Source: Balanoglossus misakiensis
Taxonomy: Eukaryota > Hemichordata
NCBI GenBank assembly: GCA_040954595.2
Contig: CM082580.2
Coordinates: 1,178,001-1,242,000 of the forward strand
DNA: 64,000 nt
Direction of reading: 5' to 3'
Position 1 is the first letter of the stretch, and each line of letters starts with the position of its first letter. The position numbers and the translations under genes are program-made. Of the stretch, positions 32,601 to 41,433 are shown in pieces. Below the pieces are notes generated by a model. The model saw only the letters and a program-made list of their open reading frames with translations, had not been told where the DNA came from and made no database searches.

Positions 32601-34263
32601 AAAATCGATGACTTTTTCAGGTGTGGTACGGGTATGCTGAAATCGTAGGATACAACGATAATATTCGAAAACAAAATCCGTCACGATCTTCCCTGGTTCA
32701 AGCAACTAATGAATACGTATCAAGTTCGTTTTTGAGGTCACGGAATAAAAAGCCTTAGGCTTTTGAAATTTGACCTAGCTAATTTGCATATCAATGGCGT
32801 CAGGGGGCGCGCGCTCACAATCGTGCAGATTTTCAACTAGTTACCAGCCCCTTGTTAGACTCTGAAAACGGCTTAGTCCAAATCGGGGTGTAATGTCCTA
32901 TAAAGGCCCATAGCAACGGGCAAAAAGATCCTAGGGACCCATCTTAAAATCATAAAATTACACTTACTCATCAGAGCTGTAATCTGCATGTGGGCATCTG
33001 TTACGACTTCTTTGACATTTACACCTTTCTCCTGAAGCTGGTTTAGACTTTTAACAAGGCAGGCCTTTTCCATGTTTGTTGACTTCTTCTCTGTTTCTCT
33101 TTTGTCCATGGTTATTATCGACAGAATTTTCTTGGTGGTTTCCTCCATCACAGTATAGGTGCAATATTGCGCACAAAAACCCGGGGAATCCATTCGCCCA
33201 TCACCTGAGACATAATCAAGTAAATATGTCAGTCAAATTATACATAAGTATGCATAAGTGAGAACATTTCCAATTCAATGATTTTACAATGAGTATGAAA
33301 TGATGCAAATGAGGAAGTAAATGCCACCAAATAATAACTATTGTATTCTTTTCTAAATCAGCAGAATAGAGTGTGTAAGTATAAACTTTTAGACATAAAT
33401 TACAAGTGCATTGGCCGACATGTGATGGATAATCAGTGGGGTGAGCCAATCAGATTAGGTGCGTGTCATTAACAATGAAGCTAAAAACTTACCCAGTAAA
33501 ACAAGTTCTTGGCCATCAAATGAATCAATGATGTCTTGTTGTTGTCGTATCCAAAATTCATCAAGACATGGTATTAAATAAGGTTTCTGAATTCTATTGT
33601 AAGTATTCTGGGAGCAAATTCTGAGTGACAGAATGCTTGCCAAAAAATTAATTTTGGCATAATTATTACCAGACAATAGAATGGCAGCTGCTGTGAAGAG
33701 ATCACCACTATGAAGTCTCCTGTTCAAAATTGGTTGTGAACACCATTCGTACTCAAGGTGACCAGCTGAGCATTCCTGAAAAAAAAAAAGTTTAAAGATT
33801 CATGCTTATTTGATCATTTCATGTTGATTTCTCCAAGACACGATAAAAAAAATGTTAATACCGATAACTTTGTAATTTCAGTTGACTATTGTTTTTTATT
33901 ATAAACCTAAAGGAACAATGTGCACCCACATAGGATTATAACTAGAGTTTCCTGTTCATCTAAATAATACTGGCATAGTGATTGTCCATACAATGCACAC
34001 TACAGTTGGTATAGTTTAACAATAATTGTCAAGAATATACCATATTTAGTTCACACTCACCCACTTTAGATATAAAGCTGAGCCAACAAACTTTGAAGTA
34101 GAGGATATCAATCCACTGCAAGACTTCAATGCACAGACTTGCCTAATAGATTTTTTGCCAAGGGCCAGAAGCTGGTTAAAAAAAACAGACATGTTGTAGA
34201 GTCACCAAGGAGGCTTTCCCCATCTTCTTCTGTGACAACTCTCTGCAGACCCGGTGATGGTGT

Positions 34264-34303
<40 letters not shown>

Positions 34304-37300
34304 CCACCGTCACTTTCAATATCGTCGTCACCAATGGCAGGAACCACCTGCACGCCATTAGTTCTGAGAAATGGACAAAAAATCCTAACAATGCTCATGA
34401 CATGTCCATCAGAGTTTGTCAGTCAGCTGTTAGTACAAATGTTGTAAGTTGATGTTTCATTCATAAAAGAAAATTTATCATATATATGAATTTTAGCGTC
34501 CAACACTTAGGCTTTTTTTAACCATGAGGATATTTTGCTTTCCATTTGTTGTGTACCCATCCAATAAGGAACTTTGATGATAGTGATAAATGCGCACTTA
34601 CATTATAGAAATATCAAAGCTGGGCTCATAGTCATAATCATCATCGTCACATAGGTTCATGTCTTCCTCTTTGTCTTCCTCAGAAATATCAATGCTCAAC
34701 CTGGTAGTAATAAAACCAAGGAATTAATCTGAATAGTGGGACAATGCTGCTCACTAAAAATACATATAGTCACTCATAAGCACAAAAAAGAAAGAAAACA
34801 TTTCCCATGAATTTAAGTACAAGCAAATGTTCTGACACACGTCATGCATGTCATGAAACTGATTTTCCCAACAAATTTAAATTTAGTGTAACAGGAGAAA
34901 AGAAGCAATCGAAAAGGCTTGCTCAAGCAAGGGAAACATGCATGCCGTATATGACAATAGAATAAGGAAAACTTACTCAAATGGATTGATGAAAGACTCA
35001 GACAAATTTCTTGGAAATCTTACACGGCCGCTGGAGAAAAAAATGACAAAATAGGCACACATGAGACGGCAATATGTACTGAACTAATTTACAGCTGTGA
35101 ACTAAATATAACACACATGAAAATTGAACTCTGAAACAAAGTGACAGGGGCACACAGGGACAGCAGCATCACTGCTTATTTTTACAGGTTCCTCTCTATC
35201 TTGGTTTCACACAAGTAAATTTAGGGTGCTTGGTAAACATTTGCCATTTTGCTTTCTAAGAAATATTTTCATGTTGATAGCTACACAGAATAACTTATTC
35301 ACACAAGCATAAGCAAGGGAGTTAGAAATTAGTACATTTACATGTATGTAAAGCAGTCGCTCCTGCTTTTGTCCTAAAGCAGGAGATTAATGTTTATCAC
35401 AAAAGGTACAAAAGAGGGGGGAAAGCCACATTTCACTATAAAAGTTTACCTAACTACAGTTTATCTTCAGATTAATAGAATCTCACACTCCCAAGGACCT
35501 GGGATCACATTTCTCACAAGAGTTGGGGATTTTCTGTCCCACACGAGCCGCAGGCTCGTGTGGGACAGAATATCCCCGACGAGTGTGAGAAATATGATCC
35601 CAGGTCCTTGGTGTGTGAGATTCTTTTTCTCACACGGTCACAAATTAGCCAAGTTCGTTAAAAACATTGAATAAATGACTCTGGAATTGTTGTCTGGGGG
35701 CACGTTGTAGTCTCTGTGCCTGTAATACACATCGCGCCATTGGATAACATTTAGTGCGCGTAGCGACAGAACACTTTGTTAACCAATCAGCACTCACGTC
35801 ATATACAGCTTTCTATTCAGTGAGATTGTGAGAACAATTTGTTCCCACACTCTGTTCTCACACTCCCAGCGTACGGGGAGTGTAAGAAAAGATAGTGTCA
35901 TACCTTTCACTTTGTACTGGCTGTGATGGGCCTTCTGTAGATTCCATAGGTTTCTCTTGTGATGATTCTCCTATCTCCTGAACATCTATCTCTGCAATTC
36001 CAGAGATGGAAGAAACCCTGTACAAAGAAAAAAAAGACTAAAATTTGATACATGACAAACTAGGTCTGCACAAACGTTGTAGGTTCCAGTTCCCCCTAAT
36101 CCCCCAACCAGTAAGCAGTGAAAAACCTATGTTTGCTGGATTAAAACCATAGACGTGAATGTCTTGGTCAACACACTGAATAAATTGTATAGGATGATTT
36201 TGGTTGTTTATTGGAGGGCAAATGTCAGGTATACTTCGCCATTGTTATGTTGATTATTGTCACCTGAGAGTTTGAGCAGAGGCTTTTCCTCATACTACAG
36301 ATTGTGGCTAGAAGCATTGAAATTATCATGTAATGTAAAAAAACAGTGCTTAAACACCTACCTGACTGATGATATTTCTGATGCAACTAATTCTTCTAAA
36401 TTTTTTTCGATATCACAAAGATGGCCATTTCCTGGCGTTGATGTCATAGGAAAAGTTTGGGTGGCTTGTCCTTGATCATCACGTTGCCTATAAATTTTAA
36501 GAAACAAATATATACTTTTAGGTATTCCCATCTATCACACAGATAACTATGTGGAATGCAACATTTCATTGTTTCATTTCTATAAATTATATTACGGACA
36601 CAATTACTTTTCATGAGCCATAAAAACATGTCACCTCTTTAAAACAATATACATCATGTATACTGCAAGAGCCCCATCAAATATGAAAATCTATTGTGTA
36701 CTATACAAAGCTCAAAGTATCATGATCAAAATTTATTTGGTACCTAGTTTCCATAGACGGTGCAAATACTTGCAGTGTTTCTTGGCCACTTGGAGATGAT
36801 GCAGGCCTGGTAAATTCTGCATCTGTTGTTGCTGTAACTTGATGTTCATAATACCTGTCCACACAAATAATAAGACACAATGAACCTTTTTTGCCTTTAC
36901 AATGACTTGTTTACGTAGCCAATTTCTGTCTTTAGAAGGGATTACACACAGCCATAATTTGCCTCAGAGGACAGGTTACAGACACGTAAGGTGAGAATAA
37001 GATAACTACGAGAAAATAGCCAAATTTTTCTTCAGTTCATATACAGCTCAAGAAATGTACACAACTGGCTATAACAAAACGGAAGTTGTAGCAGAACAAA
37101 GAACAACCAAATTCCGCTAAAAGCATATTGTCTCGTATGTTCGATAACAGTAATACATGTAGATTGTCCGGAGGAAAAAAAAGAAAAAAAAAAAAAATTG
37201 CAGTACCGTACAATTTATCTCGCATAGTCATACATTGATACAAACGGTCCAGCGTACTACATACAACTGCTGGTCGAGGGCGAGGTATGCGCTGGGCAAA

Positions 37301-37677
37301 ATCACTAAGTGAAATACGACTTGAAACAGCACATTTAGAATTACATTGAGATGATGCTCGCAGTGATTCTGTGAGACACAGATTCTAAATTCATGTACAC
37401 AATTCATGCCGTATCTTTGGCTATGGAGTACGTACACAGTGAATGCACGAATATGTACTTACCGGTCGATCAGTACCTTTGCGACCTGGCGGTTCGTTTC
37501 CAATACCAAGGAGCGTTTGATTTCATTCCAACGATGAATTTCCGAGAAAATGTTTATCTGACCTACTTGTTTCAGCAATTGTTTACGTTTTTTTGCCGAA
37601 GCAGTGGTTTGTGGGCGGCCACGAGCACGTTTACGTTTACCACTGCTACTGGGAACAGACGCCAAAGCATCCGCCAT
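26527..37677 (-). CDS. Multi-exon DDE-transposase-like gene, eleven exons, 3' end missing
   Basis: Exons, in transcript order: 37463-37677, 36744-36854, 36362-36487, 35904-36017, 34977-35030, 34602-34700, 34061-34363, 33493-33775, 32968-33204, 31921-31997, 26527-26631. All have AG/GT borders and join in one frame (about 575 codons), apart from one base in exon 7. Introns 1-6 are all phase 2. The protein has a basic N-terminus, an acidic middle with a poly-Asp run, and an RNase H-like core: GDGRMDSPGFCA (first Asp, near residue 437), VTDAHMQI (second, near 505), then HDIWHAAKN and KPLLKWVTHIVNHFWYC. This set belongs to a family I know from fish and marine invertebrates, probably Kolobok-type transposases. 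The last catalytic acid and the C-terminus are not found to the left. Confidence 0.8.
26661..26814 (-). repeat. 3' LTR of the Mag-type element
   Basis: 154 bp, base-for-base identical to 31509-31662. Just inside it (26815-26825) the minus strand reads AGTTGAGGAGA, a short polypurine tract for plus-strand priming. Confidence 0.95.
27080..27441 (-). pseudogene. C-terminal tail of Mag-type pol, out of frame
   Basis: Beyond the pol stop at 27442 the minus strand keeps a coding-like tail in another frame, starting EYPEFSFQG at once after the stop and ending with RRSTRIKSKPPWHKDY, the basic motif often found at the end of gypsy integrases. One further in-frame stop interrupts it. The tail has therefore been separated from pol by a small indel. 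Confidence 0.6.
27442..29886 (-). CDS. pol: Mag-type Pol: reverse transcriptase, RNase H, integrase
   Basis: 814 open codons. Reverse transcriptase: D80 in KLDMNMAF and the D142-D143 pair in NMHDDIRV. RNase H: D288 in VTSDAS, E near 328-330 and D355 in RTDHKPLL. Integrase: zinc ligands H503, H506, C536 and C539, then catalytic D567, D621 (KSDNGPPF) and E657 (SVERLNE), with 35 residues between the last two. All key residues are present. The frame overlaps the gag-protease ORF by 110 nt but is in the +1 frame; the shift maps to a run of six T (plus strand, 29866-29871). The residues before that run in one ORF and after it in the other read as one continuous gypsy protein. Confidence 0.95.
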   Translation of the reverse strand: MLKLLKKLNELQKLGVIEKVSGPTSWVNPLVTVQKPDGDIRLCLDMRKANQAIVRERHPVPTMDETLEEISGAKVFCKLDMNMAFHQIELDEKSRDITTFSGPNSLYRYKRLVFGVNMATEKFQNLISQVLKGCEGAHNMHDDIRVVAENYEQLHARVGKVIKRFSEHGLTLNFTKCKLGDSMIFMGHLMTAQGMKLTDEKVKAIVKARTPTDKSELRSFFGLAQFCSKYVDKFATVTSPLWDLTRKDAKWKWLPKHEKVFNLIKHKLTTSPFMAYFKQGAKTRVTSDASPVGVGAILEQMQSNGSYQPVYYVSRKLTHVESRYSQFEREALGVKWACEKLQQFLLGSHFEVRTDHKPLLKVFSPNSRPPSARIERWLLYMQQFDYHITHIKGKNNYADMLSRLPVDEPSDNYCRETEDFACSVVLEAMPSAITPRDIERESAKDQSLQLVEKCITSANWSKLKSSPYWHVKDELWLYGRLIMRGNRLVVPQVLQRKILKIAHQGHQGIVRTKARLRDRVWWPGMDRDVEKLIRSCHPCQLVSARPNPEPLLPTQLPEGPWFDLAVDLLDVCDGEKLLVVTDLYSRWPEVVLLKKTDAAHVIKAMEAMFLTHGLPYCVKSDNGPPFTSAEFEGFLDYLGIDHEYSIPYWPQSNGSVERLNEIILKSVRIAKLQKKSWYKDLTHFLFEYRNTPHTVTGISPAMALMGREFRDKIPRLRIPSQTINESDWQIKMRERNNRMKMKQKFHADNRRHATSSDIREGDTVLLQQAFRQNKLTPNFETEPYKVIQKDGGALVLENSKGVKRRSTGHVKEIC
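29777..31408 (-). CDS. gag-pro: Mag-type Gag and protease
   Basis: ATG at 31408, 543 codons. The capsid-like region (WLQEFELFVAASGV) opens the protein. Two CCHC zinc knuckles lie at residues 216-229 (CFRCGRKGHMQREC) and 247-260 (CFRCQKPGHRAADC), then a Gly/Arg-rich stretch, then the aspartic protease with active site DSG at 358-360 (IIDSGATCNLIG). Gag and protease are in one frame, and the ORF runs to the start of reverse transcriptase (RRIPFNRRAKVVEK). The last 30 or so codons after the homopolymer at 29866-29871 are nonsense. Confidence 0.93.
   Translation of the reverse strand: MKMSTPVTLSGLPGVAGFDCEGEPEALQQRWERWLQEFELFVAASGVSNNAQKRALLLHMAGAGIRDIVSTKSEDETGDVTNCATLIACLDKHFQLQKNVPMARQKFYSATPTSGETVDSYVIRLKNLLKDCDFPETEKDNQIRDRVLLYISDKVLKSKLYREKNLDTTKLLQIIRSYHDKDALVLVSGTQAVSANAVNIGGKRTRAKNKMADLACFRCGRKGHMQRECRASTSGSSRNAEQKSDRCFRCQKPGHRAADCRAKWEDCPSKDSENGNSRGSGGNRSARGRGRTRGDGRGTHKVAQTTTDANADGGHADVETDEEKAYYAFNAAFRASSGKDLTDTGIQIENQHVPVIIDSGATCNLIGERQFRRLAEKRGVKVRNCNNKVFTYGSSKPLDILGKCALHVEAPTKKKCIADFIVIKADQPILLSRSTSENLDMLRVGNVNLYTINSISADNSSPILAELRRKYSEVFNGLGKLKGYKLHLHIDESVKPIAQYRRIPFNRRAKVVEKTQRASKAGSNREGFGSDLLGQPPCNSTKA
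31492..31504 (-). promoter_or_regulatory. Primer-binding site, tRNA-Ser type
   Basis: The minus strand reads TGGCGACGAGGAT, complementary to the 3' end of animal tRNA-Ser(GCU) (…ATCCTCGTCGCCA). Four bases separate it from the LTR. The match stops after 13 bases. Confidence 0.75.
31509..31662 (-). repeat. 5' LTR of the Mag-type element
   Basis: 154 bp, identical to the left LTR and bounded by TGTGAT/ATCACA. It has a GATCACGTGATTG palindrome that contains an E-box (CACGTG) as a possible promoter site. It is very short for an LTR but usual for Mag-like elements. Confidence 0.95.
31921..31997 (-). CDS. Exon 10 of the DDE-transposase-like gene
   Basis: A 77-bp exon with acceptor cccactcttatag and donor AAG|GTTAGA. 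It codes for DDHPDIKHSHDIWHAAKN and a few more residues. The HDIWH.AKN motif is typical of the family. It joins exon 9 in frame and ends in phase 0. Confidence 0.8.
32149..32943. mobile_element. 795-bp TTAA-flanked foldback element in intron 9
   Basis: The left arm reads GATGGGTCCCTAGGATCTTT and the right arm is its inverted copy. Similarity continues through gggcctttataggaca and aaggggct.gtaactagtt for about 130 bp or more. TTAA flanks both ends (32145-32148, 32944-32947). There is no transposase inside. TTAA sites are used by piggyBac- and Kolobok-type elements. It differs from the palindromic TTAA family at 39730. Confidence 0.85.
32968..33204 (-). CDS. Exon 9 of the DDE-transposase-like gene (catalytic core)
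   Basis: Acceptor gattatgtctcag, donor ATGA|GTAAGT. It holds the family signatures GDGRMDSPGFCAQYCTY at the start and VVTDAHMQITALM at the end, about 70 residues apart. These contain the first two acidic residues of an RNase H-like active site. A 795-bp TTAA element begins only 24 bp beyond the donor, inside intron 9. Confidence 0.82.
33493..33775 (-). CDS. Exon 8 of the DDE-transposase-like gene
   Basis: Acceptor is a long T tract plus cag; donor is ACTGG|GTAAGT. It codes for about 94 residues with cysteines and a hydrophobic patch (CSAGHLEYEWCSQP, LFTAAAILLSGNNYAKINFL). In this family the segment precedes the first catalytic Asp and may form a pre-core zinc-binding or oligomerising region. 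No breaks. Confidence 0.75.
34061..34363 (-). CDS. Exon 7 of the DDE-transposase-like gene (poly-Asp, one frame break)
   Basis: Opens at a good acceptor (ccatttctcag) and ends at TGG|GTGAGT. It carries a run of twelve Asp codons from a pure (GAT)n tract. The frame breaks in an eight-base homopolymer at 34178-34185: the frame in use reaches a stop at 34126, while the sequence to the donor is open in the frame that exon 8 continues (NQLLALGKKSIRQVC is visible there). An alternative, a 35-bp intron, is too short to be likely. Confidence 0.65.
34265..34303 (+). repeat. (TCA)13 trinucleotide repeat
   Basis: Thirteen perfect TCA units. On the coding (minus) strand they are GAT codons giving the poly-Asp run in exon 7. 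The purity suggests recent slippage and length variation between alleles. Confidence 0.95.
34602..36854 (-). CDS. Exons 2-6 of the DDE-transposase-like gene
   Basis: Five small exons of 111, 126, 114, 54 and 99 bp, each a multiple of three and each bounded by phase-2 introns, so any could be skipped without losing frame. They code for a low-complexity, Ser/Gln/Glu-rich linker (SSPSGQETLQVF, ESSQEKPMEST) that turns acidic (EEDKEEDMNLCDDDDYDYE). Intron 4 holds a 145-bp palindrome. This is probably a disordered hinge between the DNA-binding N-terminus and the catalytic core. Confidence 0.7.
35479..35623. repeat. 145-bp palindrome in intron 4
   Basis: gaatctcacac and the following 60 bases pair with the right half through to gtgtgagattc, with only a few mismatches. 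The arms meet at cccacacgagccgcaggctc. It would fold into one long hairpin. Related ctcacac / gtgtgag strings recur at 35630 and 35850-35890, suggesting part of a larger element. Confidence 0.85.
37463..37677 (-). CDS. Exon 1 of the DDE-transposase-like gene
   Basis: ATG at 37677 (agtcATGGCG), donor CGACCG|GTAAGT. Residues 10-33 are strongly basic (GKRKRARGRP, then KKRK), reading as a nuclear signal and an AT-hook-like RGRP. INIFSEIHRWNEIK and VAKVLIDR follow, a helical pattern seen at the N-terminus of this family. The exon ends two bases into a codon. One arm of a TTAA element lies about 105 bp upstream. Confidence 0.75.
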
Positions 37678-37782
37678 GACTGTCGCTACAGCTATAATTA
37701 TATGTATGACGTTTCATTTTGTGTATATACCCTTGCACATGCGCACATTGGTAATGATCGAAGCCCGGCCCGCGTCCGCGCT

Positions 37783-37969
37783 CGAATAAATGGTAAAGAA
37801 CGATTATTCATTTTGGTGATTTTTTTACTCTCGTGTCTACAAGCGGGATGGAACTTGTGTGTGGTCGAACGTTGATTCACTATATATCAACATTTAAAAT
37901 AACATACACAGTGTCTTGAATGAATCAAAAGTAATGGAAAAAAGGCAAAAAGAGAGAGACTTTGTCCCT
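37783..37969. mobile_element. Single arm of the TTAA foldback family, next to the transposase-like gene
   Basis: It matches the right half of the elements at 21631-21971 and 39730-40060, from the central palindrome (aataaatggtaaagaacg) out to the terminus gagactttgtccct, and is followed by TTAA (37970-37973). The opposite arm is absent; instead exon 1 of the DDE-transposase-like gene starts about 105 bp away, reading inward. It could be the terminal repeat of the full element whose transposase is this gene. The same target is seen without insertion at 23864. Confidence 0.7.
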
Positions 37970-37973
37970 TTAA

Positions 37974-39628
37974 GTCAAAGGCTGATATTTCTCACTGTGT
38001 GTGACCAGGGTATCATTTTAAACACAGACTGGACTTTGACTACTGTGTCCAATGGAAAAAATACATCAGCATCTATGTCTGCAAAAAGGTGTCAAAACTG
38101 ACATATCTTATCATGTATGTCATCAAACTCAAAGGATAATATCTTCATTTCATGTGACCTGCCTGGTTAAAGTTTACCGCCAACATTTCACCATGCTTTA
38201 CCCACCCATGGCACAGTGTGTCAAATCCAATATTTGGTTCGATGAATGAACCATGAAAGTTTCCGAATTGGTACTACCCGAAAACTGCATGGCAAGCTAA
38301 ATTTGGAATTTGGATGGGGTGGGGAGGTAAAGCTAACCTAACGTACAGTCGTTTAGATTTAACATTATGCCTGTGAGTTACATGTTAATATTTTCTGCAT
38401 GTCTGTCGCGTACAATGCGTCGGTGCGGAAAAATGATCACAGGTACTATTCAGAAGAATTCCGCTGAATCATGGTGACGATGTGCATGGAAAAATCCTGA
38501 TTATGATCTAACTGATAAACAATAGCATGATATTAATAAAATATACACATTAACCAATGAATGAACCATCGTGAAGATTGTGCCCCAACACTTATTTAAG
38601 CTTTTATCATTATTATACCTTTGTCATTACTAAATATATCAACAGCCCTGTACACCAAAGCTATCACCACATTTGTTAACCTTTATTACACCATTCATAT
38701 GAAACCCTTCACCATCATCAACCTCTATTATATTCATTGTTTTGGCCCATTATAATCTGTGTACCCTCAATTTTACCACAAACCATCACCACATTAGTTA
38801 ACTGTTTATTAAACACTTCCACATGTGTTGCCCATTATTATACCATTGAAATTTATAAATCGATCATCATACCTATCATACAAGCAATTGCTGATTGCTG
38901 TTAACCCTTGTGTACCACAAGCCATTATCATGAAATAGGCAACATGAATTTCACATAACACAGTTTGTCAGCTCTGAGAATATTGTTCTCAGGACCATGT
39001 CCCACGCTTAATAAAAGTGTTGTGTATGTGGTACAGTTTAGATTCCTTGTCAGATTTCCCATAACACAGTTCGTGAGCCCCGAAAAGTACCATAACACAA
39101 TTCTCATGAACATTTCCCATGATCAATAAAAGTGTTGTGTGTAGCATAGTCATTTTTCCGTTTGCTGTGACATTTGTCTCCGTGTGAGAGTTTAAGTAAA
39201 TGTGGAAACACGCAAATTAGGCAACATCAATATCCCGTACAGAATTCAGTGTGTTTTGTTCGCATTTTTGGTTGCCATTTTGAAAATGAACAAAGGACTT
39301 TCCATTGACCAACACCCGTATGAATACGTCCAAATTACCCAACTTTAATATTCCTTAAATAATTGGTCAGCTGTGCAAATATTTTTCACCTGACCACTTC
39401 CTTTGCTAAGCAAGAGTGTTTTTTATGTAATAATATTAATATAATATTTATAACGTATGTAGCACATTAAATCTCAATGTGCTTTAAAGTTGTCCCATGG
39501 TCATTTGATTTAGGTCGTTGGACATAAATATTCCATTCAACTCCCTGGGGAGCAAACAACATCTCACCATCTTTAGAAATGTCAAATTACAGTGCTTTTG
39601 GCCACGTATTAACCTGGGGATTTACAGT
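37974..39628. repeat. Dispersed composite repeat, block B (matches 23868-25685)
   Basis: Starts gtcaaaggctgatatttctc and runs parallel to block A with scattered differences. Block B lacks about 150 bp near the cataacacagtttgtc units. Short open frames in A are broken in B, so neither strand looks constrained. Confidence 0.85.
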
Positions 39629-39729
39629 TAACTTTAAATACACATGCATATGCATTTAATCCCCATGTGACTATAAAACAGTTTGTAAATGTGAATATGT
39701 CCACATTACACAACTTGAATTTTACTTAA

Positions 39730-40060
39730 AGGGACAAAGTGTCTCTCTCGCTGCCCTTTTTACCATTAATTATGTTTGATACAAGACATCGTTTATGTTG
39801 GCTGTATAGTGAATCAATGTTCGACCAAACACAACTTCCACCCCACTTGTACACACAAGAATGAAAAAACTCGCCAAAATGAATAATCGGTGTTTACCAT
39901 TTATTCATTTTTGCGAGATTTTTACTCTCAGATTCTACAAACGGGATGAAAGTTTTTGGTTGAATGTTGATTCACTATATAGCCACATGTAGAATAACAT
40001 AAATGGGTTCATGTATCAAACTTAATTGAACAATGGTGGCGAAAGAGAGACTTTGCCCCT
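39730..40060. mobile_element. TTAA foldback element (MITE), intact copy
   Basis: 331 bp, flanked by TTAA on both sides (39726-39729, 40061-40064). Ends AGGGACAAAG / CTTTGCCCCT, arms of about 150 bp that pair across a palindromic centre near aatgaataatcggtgtttac. There is no ORF. This is the best copy for defining the family's ends. Confidence 0.85.
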
Positions 40061-40129
40061 TTAAACAATTGGTCAGCTCTGCGAATATAGTTCACCTGAC
40101 CACTTCCTTTGCTAAGTAAGAGTGTTGTT

Positions 40130-40474
40130 TATGTAATGATATCAATATAATATTTATTACTTATATAGCACATTACACAATAAATCTCAATGTGCTGCTT
40201 CAAAGTGTTTCCCATGGTAATTTGACCTAGGTCGGTGGACCTAAAATATTCCATCCCACTCCATGGGGAGCAAACAACAGCTCACATGTGCAGCTTTTAT
40301 ATCAGCACAGCAGACCTAAACATACTCATTACAATATCGGATCCACCAAATTACCTTTTCTTATGGGCGGGGAGAGGCAAGGAGATGTAAACACCACAAC
40401 ACCACAACCATGCCAGGGATCAAACCCTTGATTCTTTGATTATGGGTCTGATGCTCTAACGACTGGACTATGAC
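40130..40474 (-). mobile_element. tRNA-derived SINE, second copy
   Basis: Same head and body as 22048-22402. The A box reads TAGTCCAGTCG (one change), the B box GGTTTGATCCC. A short deletion removes part of the ggcaaggcaattt segment. It belongs to the copied composite repeat, so it is not an independent insertion. Confidence 0.78.
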
Positions 40475-40475
40475 T

Positions 40476-41433
40476 TTATGTGGCACAATGACCTTTCCAT
40501 TTAGTGCCTTGTTCAGCTCTCAGTCAGGGTTTAAGCAAATATGGAAACATGCATATTAGGCTCTTTGAATTTCCAAAAATTCAGTGTGTCAGCTCCCATT
40601 TCCCAAGACCAGTTCCCGTGCTAAATAAAAGTGCTGTGTGTGGCATAATCATTTTTCCGTCTGCTGTGACATTTGTCTCCCTGTGAGACTTTAAGTAAAT
40701 GTGGAGACACGCAAATTAGGCAATCCCATATATCCCATACATAATTCAGTGTGTTTTGTTCACATTTTTGGTTTTTATTTTGAAAATGAACAAAGGAGTT
40801 TCCTATCATTGAGCAACTCACTCCATTAACAGTTGCTCGATATGCAGGCTAACTTGCTAGATCACTAAAGACTTAAAGCATGTTGAGGTTGGTGCCCCAA
40901 ACCCTCTTGAAGACAACTGGTTGCTAACGATTGCCAATTAGGCAATTTGGATATTCTACACATAACACAGTTTGTCAACTTTGAGAATACTGTTCTCAAT
41001 ACTATTTCCCATGCTTAATAGAAGTGTTGAGTAACAGTATGTGGTAGAATGGCATTCCTATACGTTGCCTTCTTTTGCTCATTATCACGGTTTCAGTAAA
41101 TTTAGAGACACGCAAGTTTAGCAGCTTGAATTTTTCATAACACAGTTTTGAGCTCCGAGAACACAGTTCTCATGAACATTTCCCATGCTCCATAAAAGTG
41201 TTGTGTATGTCTTACAATGATCTTTCCATACGCTGCCTTGTATAGCTGCTGTTAATAATTCAAGTTAATGTGGAGACGTATTAGGCAACATCAACGTCCC
41301 ATACATAACACAGTTTGTAGGTATGAATACATCCAAAATACCCAACTTTAATTTTCCTTAAAGAATTGGTCAGCTCTGCAAATATATTTCACCTGACCAC
41401 TTCCTTAGCTAAGTAAGAGTGTTGTTTATGTAA
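40476..41433. repeat. Degenerate tandem units, about 170-190 bp
   Basis: Four to five loosely related units, each with a cacagtttgt / agctctgagaa piece, a catttcccatgct piece, aaaagtgttgtgt and a tttaagtaaatgtggagac piece. Divergence is high. They resemble the units inside blocks A and B. There is no gene. Confidence 0.65.

Larger units (their letters stand above)
39143..40475. repeat. Dispersed composite repeat, copy 2 (matches 21098-22403)
   Basis: Same order of parts as the copy at 21098, including the headless SINE piece, satellite-like piece, TTAA element and full SINE. It keeps about 60 bp left of the TTAA element that are deleted in the other copy. It overlaps the end of block B, which shares its first part. 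Confidence 0.85.

Noticed and set aside
34126-34398. Stand-alone 90-residue acidic protein
   Set aside because: It is exon 7 of the larger gene read through its flanking intron and past a homopolymer break; splice sites and frame match the neighbouring exons.
35479-35623. Transcription terminator hairpin
   Set aside because: The palindrome is far longer than a terminator, lies in an intron and the genome is eukaryotic.
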